NCBI GenBank assembly: GCA_963971285.1
Contig: OZ020246.1
Location: 16,041,217 to 16,105,216 of the forward strand
From: Astropecten irregularis
Lineage: Eukaryota > Echinodermata > Asteroidea > Paxillosida > Astropectinidae
Direction of reading: 5' to 3'
DNA: 64,000 nucleotides
Below the pieces are notes generated by a model. That model saw only the letters and a program-made list of their open reading frames with translations. It made no database searches and had not been told where the DNA came from. Both the position numbers and the translations under genes were made by a program. Below, piece after piece: positions 31,701 to 44,100 of the stretch. Positions within the stretch are counted from its first letter, which is position 1; the number at the start of each line of letters is the position of its first letter.

Positions 31701-32131
31701 TCATTAACCCTGCTTGGCTTGGTCTTAAAAGATAGATAGGAGGCTATAGGATAATAGGGCCTAACGAAGTCTAAACTCTACGTTAATCCTTTTTCCGTAA
31801 TGGTCATCAGTGGAATTCTAATTCCTTCTTTTGCTTACTTTTCTACTTCTAGCATTAAGTAACCATGACAATGGCCCTAAGCAGTAGCAAGGACTCCTCC
31901 CCAAGGACTACAGTTAATGAGTTACGCTGCCGGTGCAGATGAGATGGGACTTGACCCACCACCACATTAGCAACAAGGCGATACTGAACCCCCTCTCGGC
32001 CTCTGTTTTGGAACTGAGGTGACTTTCAGTTTCAGAAATCAAATAAAATCACATTTATTGAAACTTGATTGGCGTAATTAAAACAGCATTTTCTCACCAG
32101 GTTTCCAGAATTTGGGTATAAAGTTAGCCAT
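21816..32131 (-). CDS. DHX35: DHX35, DEAH-box RNA helicase, complete (17 exons, 702 aa)
   Basis: ATP-dependent RNA helicase of the DEAH/RHA family, linked to the spliceosome in other animals. Exons (minus): 32131-32098, 31225-31092, 30690-30520, 29619-29515, 29211-29150, 28622-28449, 28072-28004, 27743-27615, 27049-26871, 26471-26270, 25965-25739, 25368-25274, 24616-24539, 24395-24347, 23882-23648, 23319-23208 and 21869-21816. All junctions are GT-AG, phases agree throughout, and the total is 702 codons plus stop, close to the vertebrate protein (about 700). Motifs: Walker [10 protein letters not shown] (75-83), [12 protein letters not shown] (174-177), SAT in VASATLDA, and QRAGRAGR (385-392). 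The helicase-associated winged-helix and OB-fold regions follow; the tail is short and basic. The start [12 protein letters not shown] matches the family's KFWxPG N-terminus. Introns host many MITEs. Expected in the nucleus. Confidence 0.95.
21959..22731. mobile_element. Inverted-repeat element, 773 bp (family B, long form)
   Basis: GGGCCCTTTTCCAAACC at the left is inverted as GGTTTGGAAAAGGGCCC at the right, and the adjoining GGCTCC/GGAGCC hexamer arrays extend the arms to ~50 bp. It lies in DHX35 intron 16. There is no coding frame. The flanks show at most a 3-bp repeat (CAG), so the superfamily is unclear. Shorter relatives with GGCTCAGGCTCC ends are common in the window. Confidence 0.75.
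22926..23181. repeat. Inverted-repeat element, family D
   Basis: The ends GGGCCCT...ATTTCATAGATCTGCTTA and AAGCAGCTCTATGAGATTGGGCCCT are inverted. Relatives lie at 38187-38425 and 45447-45688. This copy lies in DHX35 intron 16, ending 27 bp from exon 16. Confidence 0.7.
23392..23612. repeat. Family A inverted-repeat element, partial
   Basis: Has the family's left half (CTTTGGTAGCATACC, CACAGATTTACCTG) through the central TTTTGATC...GATCAAAA hairpin. The right arm is missing. Lies in DHX35 intron 15. Confidence 0.6.
24973..25158. repeat. Family A inverted-repeat element, partial
   Basis: The right half of the family: GTTTTTCACTGTTTTCT, CACAGATGACTGTTACTGTATCT, CCCATGAATCTGTATTT and the AAGTATGATATTACCTTT end. 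In DHX35 intron 12. Confidence 0.6.
25605..25715. repeat. Family A inverted-repeat element, end fragment
   Basis: Begins AAAGGTAATATCATACTTTGG and continues ~100 bp into the family in the opposite orientation to 24973-25158. In DHX35 intron 11. Confidence 0.55.
26006..26180. repeat. Family B inverted-repeat element, one end
   Basis: GGTTTATGAAACGGAGGCTC at the left, then the family interior (CATATGCTGAAAATATAAG, GAAGCTGAAGCTG). The right inverted repeat is lost. In DHX35 intron 10. Confidence 0.6.
26538..26768. repeat. Family B inverted-repeat element, near complete
   Basis: GGTTTATGAAACAGAGGCTC at the left is inverted as GAGCC...CATTTCATAAACCCC at the right. Same interior as 26006-26180, 250 bp away, in DHX35 intron 9. 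Confidence 0.65.
27169..27340. repeat. Short MITE with CAGTGGAATGCCACTATA ends
   Basis: ACAGTGGAATGCCACTATA at the left is inverted as TATAGTGGCTTTCCACAGT at the right. A related copy is at 43390-43581. In DHX35 intron 8. Confidence 0.6.
27845..28000. repeat. Family B-like element, diverged
   Basis: Carries the family pieces GGGCTTGGGCTCCGTCATC and CCTCTATTTTGATACC and ends GAAGCCGAAGCCC just before DHX35 exon 7. Confidence 0.4.
28160..28285 (-). repeat. Family C MITE, diverged copy
   Basis: On minus: GGGCCTGTTTGTTTCATGCAC, then GATCCGGATCCCATTTTAG and GGGACGTGGAT. In DHX35 intron 6. Confidence 0.6.
29845..30236. repeat. Tandem repeat, ~115-120-bp unit, 3-4 copies
   Basis: CATCCCACATCTGCCACC recurs at 29850, 29970, 30085 and 30203. 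Each unit also has GTCCATCTGGGTACTGA and GTAATGGACTATGG. Lies in DHX35 intron 3. Confidence 0.8.
31557..31688. repeat. Family C MITE, complete, ~130 bp
   Basis: Ends GGGCCCGTTTGTTTAACGCAC and GTGCGTTTAACAAACAGGCCC (read inward) are inverted repeats. It has the family interior GATCCGGATCCCATTAA and GGACGTGGATCC. Lies in DHX35 intron 1. Confidence 0.75.
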
Positions 32132-32295
32132 GGGAATAGTTTGTCCGGGACATAGCTTTTTTATCGAACTTGTTTTACTTCGTAAGTAATACACCAACAT
32201 GTGCATGTGTGTATTACCCGCTGTCAGACGAGCCAAGTCGCCCGACCTGCAAATAGGCCTCAAACTCGACCGTAGAGAAAGCTCGCCCGTTGAGG
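32132..32295 (-). promoter_or_regulatory. DHX35 5' proximal region
   Basis: Only 164 bp of non-repeat DNA lie between the DHX35 start codon and the large repeat. Promoter or 5' UTR sequence is expected here by position; I see no clear TATA box. The split of a divergent promoter is discussed under findings. Confidence 0.35.
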
Positions 32296-34981
32296 GCGGT
32301 ATGCACGTTAGAACTCGACCAGCGACAACTCGAGCGTGAATACGGTTCGAATTCGAGAAAGGCATTATTTATTTTCCCACAAAATTGTTTCAAGGAAACA
32401 TCATTTTTGGGAGAAAAGAAGTACACAGAGAAAATGACTGATAACATTCAAATAATAAAATCATGGTTTTATTATAGAAACTATAGAAACTATGGGCCAA
32501 TACCTCCATGATAAAACAAGGAATAAGAATTTTTATCATAGAGACTTGTCTTAGACGTTTATCAAGTCGATTTAGGCACAGTGAGCTGCTTATGTGCCCT
32601 CTGCTCATCTACCATTTCTCCTTGGCCAGTATTATTGGATCGCAAACAGAGTTGATTGGCAAACTAATGGCAAGAGAGGGCGTCTATCATAAATGATAAA
32701 TTCAAAAGTGCAACTTGATTCAAGTCTAACCTGTCTAACCCGTCTTGAGTCGAGTTGGCAACTTTTAACGGTCGAGATGTACAGATCTCGACGATCGAGC
32801 TGTCTCGACGGTCGAGTTATTTTAAGTCGAGTTATCAATGCAACCGTGAAAACTGTATAGCGCCCTCAATATTTATTTTCACCGGTTATTTTTATTTAGG
32901 TAGACTGGTTGCAAATCCCTTCATTATTTTAATTTTGGTGTTTGGGGTTTGGGGTTTTGGTTCTAAGGTTTAGATTTTGAGGTTCTTGGGTTTTGGTTCT
33001 GAGGTTCGGGGTTTAGAGGTCTGTCCCTAGTCCCTATACTCGCTTTGAAAATGGAAACTTGCGAAAAATGATTATTGTTGTTGCACCAACCGTTAAAACT
33101 GTATAGCGCCCTCAATTATTTTCACTGCGACCTTCCTTTTCATACAAAGCCTCAGTCGAAAAAATGGGGCCACGCAAGTATAAGTTATAAGCATTGACAA
33201 TGAGGCCTCCATTGTTTAAGCCTTCCAACAATTTGAAGCTGGCATGACCACCACATGATTGTGAGGAAGACAATTTAATATTAAATCAGAATTTCTCCTG
33301 GCTCCGTCGAAATTTATGTCTCTTTTTGTGAGTGGATCAACCGGCTCTCGCGCTATAGTGTTTCATTAATACTTGTGTTGATCCTGGCCATCACAATGAG
33401 AGTTGTTCCTATCCCGTATGTTGTTTATTTAATGTGAACTATTTGTCTTCTTGCTTTTATAGTCTTGTACTTGTTTACTGTATTCATTTGCTGTGTGATT
33501 CAGGCCGAATAAATAATAATAATAATAATAATTGGAAATGAAAAAGACTTGAAGTTCCCGGGTGGTCCCATCCAACTTAAAAGGTGGTCAGAAAGAACTC
33601 TACAGATAACTTACCTTGTAGGCCCTATATATAGGTTACGTTAATTTATAACTATTTGTGAATGTCTAATTACAGTACTAATTATTCATAACCATTAGGT
33701 CAGCAGCAGTAGCATTATGATAAGCTTGCCACATTAGCACGAATATTTCACAGCGCAAAGAGTAGCAGCCCCGTAGCAGGCTAGCAGCATGCACTGAGCC
33801 AAATGACAAGATATAGTGAAGCAAAATGAGCTTTAAAATAAGAGCATGTACCGTTTTATGACATCGTCATGAAACCATGAAATGGAAGATGGCCATTAAA
33901 AGGCGCAAAAAACATCATTCAAAGTGGCCGTCAAGGACGAGGTGAAAGGGAAGACAATGGACGATAGATAACAAAATTAATGCATTGGCAGAATTTTATT
34001 TGGCGTCCATCCAAATGCATCCACCAAAGACGTTAAAGCTGCATTCTATACTGACGATAAACTTTTCTTTTCATTCATTAATCTATTTTTGTCCTATTAA
34101 ATCCGAGAGAATATTACACGCAACAGAACAATCAGTGGCTTTAACCTTTTAAGTGGCGACGGTGACAATCATTTACTATGAATATTAAATGATTTTTGGT
34201 CGGGAAATAGATCATATGCAAATTCGGCTTGCCCTTCAGGCCTTCACCGACGGGGATGAGCAATACTCAGTGCTTGTGAGAGCACGTGAAAAAAAATCAC
34301 ATGCTGGCTCAGGTGGTATTCGAACCCACGACCTCCTGCTCAAGGTGAAAGGCAAGCCTATTCATTTACTAAACACTGAATTATAGCCTCCTCCATGTAC
34401 GTCAGTTCACATAACCAAACCGGTTATTACATCTAAGGATAGGTACCTGCATAACTACTCCGTTAATTATTGGTATGACTGAAATCTCTCGCTAGTCACT
34501 CCCAAATGCTCGTGAAATTTACTATTGGAATGAATTGAAGACCTTTCCTGACATTCTTGGAGCTAATTACAGCAAATCACTGGATTGATCTATTAAAAAA
34601 ATCATTGACTTTAAAAGTCAGTTTCCCAGTGTGGTCATTTGATGATTATAAAAAAACCTATTAAACAATGGTGTTTTGTTAAAATACAAGACACCAATTT
34701 ATGTCACAACGTAAAATGATAGGATTATTACTTTAAAAAATGCTTCCACTTTTTTATGGAGTGGGGGAGGGGCAGGTGTGCTCAGTTGCAGCAGCATAGG
34801 CTAGGCCTATAAATAGCCGCGCCCTTTTGACATTGACATTAACAAAGGACTAGTAGTAAAGTTTAGTTCATTAATAATAATCCAAGTTGGCGAACTCTGG
34901 TACCTTGACTTCCAATGCGTACTTATTTACGTAATGCGATTAGGGCACCTGCTGATTATCGGTCGTGGCCATTTGGAACGG
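32296..34981. repeat. Large direct repeat, copy 2
   Basis: Full-length match to 1-3208 in the same orientation, differing by substitutions and indels. It lacks the hAT MITE and has a single ~245-bp G/T-rich unit. It carries the tRNA-like segment (34226-34358) and the CCTATAAATAG motif near its right end. It fills almost the whole space between the divergent DHX35 and STX16 start codons. Confidence 0.85.
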
Positions 34982-35102
34982 AATAATTTTGCTGTTGACG
35001 ACTTCACACCGGTAAAATTTTCTCACTAAAAAAACCAGTATTTCCATCGCGAATTTTGCAGAGAGGACATCGAAAGAGGAGGAGTGGGGCACGCAAGCCA
35101 AC
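34982..35102 (+). promoter_or_regulatory. STX16 5' proximal region
   Basis: 121 bp between repeat copy 2 and the STX16 ATG. It is likely 5' UTR and core promoter by position. The start context GCCAACATGGCG fits a good eukaryotic initiation site. No TATA box is evident. Confidence 0.4.
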
Positions 35103-38100
35103 ATGGCGACGCGGAGTTTGACGGAAATCTTCATTCTGATGCGTAACAATGCCAGCCAAAGTCGGCACATATTCTCCGAGAATGTGAGTATTCACCAGCA
35201 GCCGGGCCACTCAGGCCGTGTTGGCCGTGGGCCTGCCAGCTGCGGCAGTACGGCTGCATGTGATGACGACGGCACGGTAAGTCCCGTGCTGAATCGAGCG
35301 CCACACACTACTCGCTATTGCCGCATGCACATCATGTTGTCGTGTTAAAATTATAAATCCTGGACGTGTGGCTGTGTCGTGTGGTGTTTGACAAGCATGT
35401 GGACTTGCTGGGGTTAGTGTGCTTTAACGTTAGGCCACAAGGATTGAATCAGTCCCCCATAATTTCCCTCAAAACTCAAACTCAAAGCCCTGCCTGGCCT
35501 TTCCACAAATTAATCCTTGCTATTTGAAGAGGATATCACAACTGTTCAACATATTTAGGCAAGTTAGTTTACTGTACAAGCCATGTCTGAAAGTAATCCT
35601 TGTGGACTATAAAGCACACTAACCCCGACTTGCTGATTTCTCTCTGTGTTCTATCAATGTTCACGATTATACCGTTATTTTGTTCGGAGTCAATTTCTTG
35701 TTGCGTTTATACTTCGGGTTTTGTCTTCTTTTTCCCCTTTCTTGTTCCGTCCCCTGTATTCTACCGTAATAGATGATATTAGTAGTTGATATTATTAAGC
35801 AAATTACAGCAAGGCTTTTTCGTCACTTACGCTATCTTGCACTTTTCATCTTATTTTGTACCACTACCACTAGTACCAGTACTGTACAATAGTTGTCAAT
35901 GATCATAACCCTTGGTCAGTCATGGGTCATGGACCTAAGCCTAGGTCCAACATGATAGACAATCCAGTACCCAACAACATGTGTTGTATGCCTTTTTATA
36001 ACGACTAGCTGAACTGATTCGGTGTCTACAAAATATACATGTACATCAATACCAACACACAAACATTGAACGTGGATATAAATTGTTGACCTCTTGTTAC
36101 TTTGTTACATGCACTGGCACAATACACTGTCATTTATGATATAAATCATAAATGTACAGGTGTATGTTATGCAAATTGAGGAGACTGTTCTAGCATACAT
36201 GGTTTCAGGAGCACAGCGAAAAATTCCCCATATGCACTGTAACACGGATGGAAACAGTGCCGTGTGTAAAAAGCGCCGCGCTGATTGGTCAACGCGCGAG
36301 GCCGTGCTCGTGACGTCACGGAAACCATGTGCTGGCCCAACTCGTTACGCACGCACGCAGGGCCGTTGCAGACACGTACGGGGCACGCATTACGCGATGC
36401 GCCTATTCAAACACACGCGGTGTACGACTACGCAACGATCAACAGTCGGCCGTACGACATCTCCGGATGACCATGCAATTCTATGCATATTCATGTGGCG
36501 CTCTCAGCATACACAACCAATAGACCCAACACACGTTATATGAATATTCAACGACCCAACAATCACACTCAGACGGTGGCGCGGTTTCGCGGTAAAATGA
36601 CAACAAAAATACAGCTCACCAAAGTTCAAATACGATCGCGGTGTCCGTGAGTTCTCGAACGTCGGGTGACACCACCAAAAATGGTCAAAAGGTCGAAGAA
36701 ATGTACAAATTTGTATGTTTTTGGTACCATTCGAAAGATCGTGGCGAGGTCTGTCGAAGTAACTATGGTTAGAGTGGGCATCGCTTAGTATGTGCCCATG
36801 CGCGTCAGTTTCATTCATGAAAACTTCCATTTTTGGTCAGTGCGATGACGTCACATAATGAGATGATCGTGACGCCCTCTTGCGACCGTTTCGTGCCAAT
36901 TCGTGTAAGGGATTTTTCGCTGTGAGGAGTGTAAATTATGACCCGATGACCAGGGATAATATTATGTCTGTACTCTGTACAGCGGTTTTACCATCTTGTA
37001 AAAGCGCTTTATACCTACAGGTATTATTACCGGTATTAATTTTCTTGTTCATATCCTTTATCTGATATTCGCATTACATTGGTACTTGGTAGCAGTATCC
37101 CAAATCTACATTATGCACTTAAATTAGGTAATTAGATCATAGTTTAATTATTTCTAAAGGCAAATTTCATCCAAATCATGTAAACGGGTTGGCACTGGCA
37201 TGACTTTCTCATTGTGTGACGCTTGTTTGCATTTATAACAATTAACCACATATAACACTGTATACAGTAACATCTGGGAAGTAATGTGATTTGAACGCCT
37301 GTGTAAATTACATCTAAAGCATGCTCCATCTTTACCAATTTACTGGAAGCCAGCCCAGTTGGCAATAATTCAGATTTTTTTTAATTTCTATTCTAAGCAA
37401 ACAGTGACTGATATCTTTGTGCAGCTACATCGAACTTGGAAACTCATGCCTAAATCAGGAAATCAATTTAAATTCAAATTGAATAACCACAAGGGAAACT
37501 GACTGAAATTAAAGTCATTGAAAAGTGAACAAAGAAAAATTTACTCGAGCAGGATTTGAACTGGCGACCTCCTGAATACTGTACAGGCACACTACCAACT
37601 GAGCTATTAGAAACACCACCAACGTAGGGCTTGAAAGCTCAGTTGGGAGAGTGCCTGTAGGGTATTTTTGGAGGTTGCCAGTTCGAATCCTGCTCCAGTC
37701 AATTTTTCTTTGTTCACTTTTCAATAAATTCAAATTGATTTGTTCACCTTTGAATTCAGAAAAACAACAACAACACTACAACAAACACTAAAATAGTTTG
37801 TCCAATGTGCATTTCTTTTAAAGAGATAACCGATATACAGTAGTACAAAGCTTCACAAGTTGATTCCATCATTCCAATGGTTCCAAACTTTTATGAAGAT
37901 TTTCCAAGCAACAGCCCGAATCCTTCAGTTTCCTTCCGTATCGTCATTTTTGGAAATATTGTACCTTAATCTTCCAAAATGCTCACTGTCACAGCTTGCA
38001 TGTTACTAATGGTTCAACGATAGCACATTGTTTCTGTATTCTACTTACTGCTTCCTTACTACTCGCACAGCTTCACTGGCTTTCTAGGTGTAGCCAAAAA

Positions 38101-41100
38101 TTAACTCGAGTGTGGCGTTTGCATACATGTGACGGATGTCCAGTCAAGGGAGATGACTTGCAACTTGTCCAAATACATGTAGGACAGGGGCCAATTTCAT
38201 GGAGCTGCTACTTACACAAAAAATTGTTTAGCACAAAAAGTCTTGCCCAATATTAAAACAAACCACCATTAACAATTCCATTTGATATTCATGGTCAGCC
38301 AACAGCAGCCAAAATTAAAGAACAATCACAGGTGACTGATACTCAAGACATGGAAATTTGGTTGTTAATCCTATTTATCTAAGACTTAAATTTCATTGCT
38401 AAGCATGGCTGTGAAATTGGCCCAGGTTAAGGGTCTACGCGTGTAGTTTAACTGTAAGCCAGCATGTCAATTAAGCCTGTACCGGTAAGCTGAGATGGAG
38501 CTGGAATGTGTACATTGTCTGAGTAAATGAGCACTCTCAGGGAATGTAACAAAGATCACCTGAGGCATCACTTTCAAGTCAATACCTTGACTGCATCATC
38601 CTGGTCGGCCCAGACTTTGTTTCTCTCACTCTTTGCTTTCAGTGTCAAAGTCAAAGAGCAATTTCACTGACCGAGCCTTCACCATTGCCAGCTAGAAACT
38701 CTGGTGCAATGTACTGTCTCACATGTACAGTATGTAGTGTAGTGATCAATATATGGACACACTTGGACATCTTCCAAAATTCACACGAAGACTTACTTGC
38801 TTCCAATGTCCGCTATGTATGCTTTCATTACCGTGACCTAGTGACTTTACTGTGCATTCAATGCCATGGTCTAGACAGGAAGCAGAACCTTTAAGAATGT
38901 GGTTGTCATTATATGATTATTACTGATTGTAAAACTCACCTACTGTACCTACATGTATTACTTACTTTTCAATACTTTTCTGCACATGTCACCAAGTTAC
39001 ATGTATTAAAGTTTTGTGGTATACATCATACATGTAGTTAGAAGGGCCATGAGTTTAGAGATTTGTTTTGAGGGAAATAATTAGCAAAGAAAGCAATTGC
39101 CGCAAAACCTATTACTGTACACACACAATAACGAGGCCTATTGAAACTCTTACTGTAAATCGCAGCAAAGGTGGCCAAGATTTCTGTCCAAGTATTTCCC
39201 AAATCCTCCGTAATCCTTTTTTTTGGTTCACCTTTTATGCCTACATGAACATGTACTTCCATGTAGCCTCAGTGTTTAATTCCCATCCAGTATCACGTAG
39301 AGTCTACTGACCCCATTCGTCAATTTGCTTCTGGTGCTCTTCACATTCCTGATTTCAGTTCAGATAGCTACAGTATAATCCTCCAATATGGCCCGTGGAG
39401 TTTGGAGCATTTGTTACAGTTAGGGTTTTAAACTTAATTTTAAGATGATTATTTCAGACATTTCTCTCTTAGGGAGATCAAAACTCCTGTGACAAGATTT
39501 GAAAATATGTACTGTGAGCTTTTGTCACTGTTTTCTCAAAAGGTGGGCAATGTATAGGACTGGGAATTTCACAGATGACTGTTACTGTATCTTTCTTGAT
39601 AATATTGTTGCCCATGAATCTGCATTGCTAACGTTTGACTTGATATTACCTGTAATACTGTACTTTTCCTCATTTCATTGATTTTATGTTCAATTTTTTT
39701 TATGCAAGTGTAGCAATCAACATGTAAACTACATGTACAGTATGTATCTGTGCTGGCATTTGGTGTCACAAACCCTGACTGTCACGACTGTGTCAGTCTG
39801 TCACACTCCGTGAGTTTACACAGTACACACCGCAACAAACCCACTTCCCAGGCTGCTACTCATTTTCCAAGTTTTCAAATCCAAAATTGCTCTTAAATTC
39901 ATTCACAAATTTATTCAGTACATGTTTAAAATATGTAAATGTTGTCAGATTTGTAGCATTTATTGGCGTCATTTTCACAGATTCACAAGTTTAATAGTAA
40001 ATTTGCATCAAAGATGAAATTTCAACAAATTTCTCCCCATGGATAGACCCTGTTCGGAGAGGCAGTCATCGATCCATCCCATGATGCCCTTAATCTCTCC
40101 AAATCATAAAGATTCGCTGCACAAGAACATTCCTGCTGCATGTTATAATGTGAATCGCTCTATTTGAAATCATGGCACGGCCACGCGAAATTTGACTCTG
40201 GCGATTATTTACTGACATACCATATGTGTCACGATGAATGAATTGGAGAAGTCTATACATGTACAATTTGTGATTGCGTTGAAGTGTGCACCAGTACATG
40301 TACATGTACAGTTCTCAATACGGATTATCAGCAATTAAAAAACCTCCTGACTATTTTATGTACCGTTACATATGGCTTCAAGTGCCACTTTACGATAAAA
40401 GCCGGTAATTTGGAGTTATTTGCTAGTTTATAACCATCAAATCCATGTTCAACTTCATGGCATGGCATTATTCTTTGCTTGGCATTTCTGCACCCCAGAA
40501 ACTGGCCGAGATAACTGATTTGTGGACCATGTTGCCAGAATATTTTATTACTCTATGCTCCGTAGGTATTCAGTGATCAGTGTAAATCTCCCTTTATGGG
40601 ACTCCATCTTTGTTTTTAAAATGCATTTGGTACACAGTTTGCAATATGTTAAAAACAGACAAATGTGTCATTTGATATGGAAGTTTAAAAATACAACTAG
40701 GATGATGGGCATCATGTACATATACTTAGTGCTTGTGTATATATACACAAGCACTAAGTAAATAATCATATGGACATGGACATGCACATGTACATGTACA
40801 TCATCTGATCATGTACTGGTACATTGATTGATGAACATTCTATAAGAAGTAGTGTCATTTGAGAGAGCTAGGTCGCTTATTATGATATTTGTCAATTTTT
40901 GTCCATAAATAGATTTGTATCTTGATGTGGTACATGTATAGTCAGCTTTTTATCATTTCGATCAGTACATCAATGCAAAGATTGCAAATTCAATGAAAAA
41001 ACGTTGCTGTATGGCTGTAAGCTGTACATGTACATATATACATCATAATGTACATTGTCAATGTCATGCAATTGATGTTATTAATGTGCTTCAAGTCCAT

Positions 41101-44100
41101 TCATGACTGGTGACTAATAACTCACATGTAGCTTGGGGCAAGATCTTCCTTATAAAATTGTCTGTAGACACATTATGTGCATGTACATGTACATCACAAA
41201 AATTCCTTAGGAAAATTTCATGGCCTTAGGTACGGAATACTGTCTTAAAGAAAATTTTTTGAAGCTATCCTGTTTTATCTTGAAGATCCTGGCTATCGAA
41301 CCTCACTGCTTTTAAATATAAGATTTGTAAGACTTCAATGCAATTCCCATCCTTGTGATTTTGGAACATGAATTGACCTTGTATAAAATAGACTTGTGAT
41401 GGCGCTGTTTCAGTTTATTGGATGGCGTTATTAGTGCGGACCGCTATTCAAAGGCAAGGAAATCTGTTGATGAATTTCATGTTCTACATATATAGGGTCA
41501 TTAAAATCATAATTTCTAAACAAAAACATAGCTTCTGACTGCCAAACAAACAAAGTTATTTGCCTTTAGTTTTAAGGCCACCACCAACAATTGCTCAGTT
41601 TGTAAGTGCGCGTGTCCGGTATTCTGGGGTCGCTGGTTCGAATCCTGCTCCAGTCATCTTTTCTTTGTTCACTTTTCAATGACTTACAAAAAAAAAGCCC
41701 ATATTCAATTGCACTGTGGTTAGTGAACTTACATAGTATTACAAACTTTGCGTCAATTATTAAGTTTGAAATGCAATCTCCTCTTTCAGAAACCACCAAT
41801 GTTGATCTCCAACCTTATAAGAGGTGCTTGTGATTTTGCCGTCTTATGTGTTTATGGTGTAGTCTTGCTGTACATTGTATTGGTTTTGGGATATTAATTC
41901 ATACTTTTGTGGTATTTTCCTCTCTTTTCGTTGACCATGTAGATTCCTGATGATCGGATGGCATTGGTCTCTGGTATCTCCAGTGATCCTGATGCAGTTA
42001 TTGGTGCTACTAAGATTTCAATTCCTCCTGAGTGGTGAGTACCGCGGTACAAGTGCTATACTTCTGCTCTTGTCTCTTGTCTCTTGGTTTTACCTTCCAA
42101 AACTAAGGCCTTTTCACCATTGAGTTGTGAAATCTTACAAAACGGTTTTACGCTGGCCGCTTTTGCGTCCTTTCATACAGGACAGTGTAACATTTTGCAA
42201 GCCTCCCTTAAGTAAGACGCGAATACTTATTTTGTGGGTAGCGACCTTTCACACATGATAGTGTAACATTTCGCAAGCCTCCCTTAAGTAAGACGCGAAT
42301 ACTTATTTTGTGGGTAAGCGATAAACTATGCTAATATTGTACCCGATGACAATTTCATATTCAAATAGGAATTAGGCCTAGTATAAAAAATTCAGTTCAG
42401 TTCAGTTCGTATTTATTGTCCAAATATGTAAGCATAGAGGGAAATTTGCTTTGATTAAATTAACCTGAATTGTATTCATTTTTTCCTCAGGGTGGATACC
42501 GTGGAAGAAATTTCATATGACACCACCAGAATACAACAGAAGAGTAAGTACACGTTGGATTCACTCCTGTGTAAACCTGCAATCGATTGAGATAAGAGCC
42601 TAACGTTGTTTTTCTATCAGAATTTATCAAATTGATCTTACCAAACAGAATTCGGCCACACAGGGATATAAGTTCCCGGCATCCAAAGTGAATCCTTTTG
42701 AATTCTGGCAGAGGAATTTTTCCATGGATTCTCGCAACTCTTTGTGAGTGGATTCTCCCAGAATCTTTCTGCGAGAATCTTTTGTACTTTATCAAAATTT
42801 GTTCTTCATTGTAACATGCAATCAATGAAAGTAGTTAAGTAATTTAGTACAATGACCGTTATTATGAGTAAATCAAGCACACACATGTTAAGTTGAATAA
42901 ATCAGCCGTACGATCATCGGATGTTGACGTGGAAAGATTTATCCCCGACTGCCGAATTCAACAGGTTTGTATTGTGTGATGTTTTAGGCGAATCTATTTG
43001 GATTCACGGCAAAGCATTTGTATGCAAATCTTTGCGTGAATCGATTCACAGATTCGTGTTGAATTTACATCCCTGGCAGTGGAATCGAATCCTACAGTTG
43101 TCATGTACTAAAACATGTTTTTTTTGTTTTACATAAGAACATCAGTACTAACGCATTCATCTTTTACAAAAGTCACCCAAACCAAATTTTGTGTACATTA
43201 GGTTTCATGGCAAATCTGTTTGTAATTTGTTTTGTCTTCCAGTGAAAGAATTAGCCACCTTGCATGATAAACACCTTACCAGACCAACGTTAGATGATAG
43301 TATGGAGGAAGAGCATGCTATTGAAATAGCTACTCAAGAAATCACACAGGTAAACTGCCATTTTAGAATAGAAACTTTAAGACACATTTGATTAACCCTG
43401 ACCCTCCTGCAGACAGCTATACCAAACATTTGCCTATATTCAACATCATCCTTGACTCCCATTTTTGTGTACAATACATACTGAATGTGGTTCTTTGAAT
43501 CACTATAACGAACGACCACTATAACAGATAATAATTATCTGTGCATCCCACCATTATCAGTATAGCGGCGTTACACTGTACCACATTTCATCACACATGG
43601 TTTGATGAAACATACATGCCAATACCACACTGCATCACTGCTCAAACACAGAATTTCTGTGGCAATTATTTTTCAGAGATATATTGGTTTAGTACAACAT
43701 TTATGTAAACAGTTTAGCAGTTAGACCTAAGTAAACAATGATTGATTGATTTTGAACAATGCTAGCAACTGACTTTAACATTGACATTCATTTTAACAGC
43801 CGCCAACGCTATTTGTGCAAAAATTACCGGGGGATAAAAATCAATGAACAGCCTTTGAACAGCTGCACGGTTGAACAACATCTGGTGACTTCCATTCATT
43901 TTGCGATGTGAAATCACGTTAATGTGTAATACCAGGACAATGGAATTGCAATAAATATTGCTTTTCTGCACTGATGAACTGCTGCGCTATAGAGGCTATA
44001 TTCAGACACAGTACTCTGGAGACCGAAAAAAGTATACCCTTTTCGGTCACAGCCGAAAAAAGGCTCATGTGTTCATACTATACAGGGTTAAACTGAAAAC

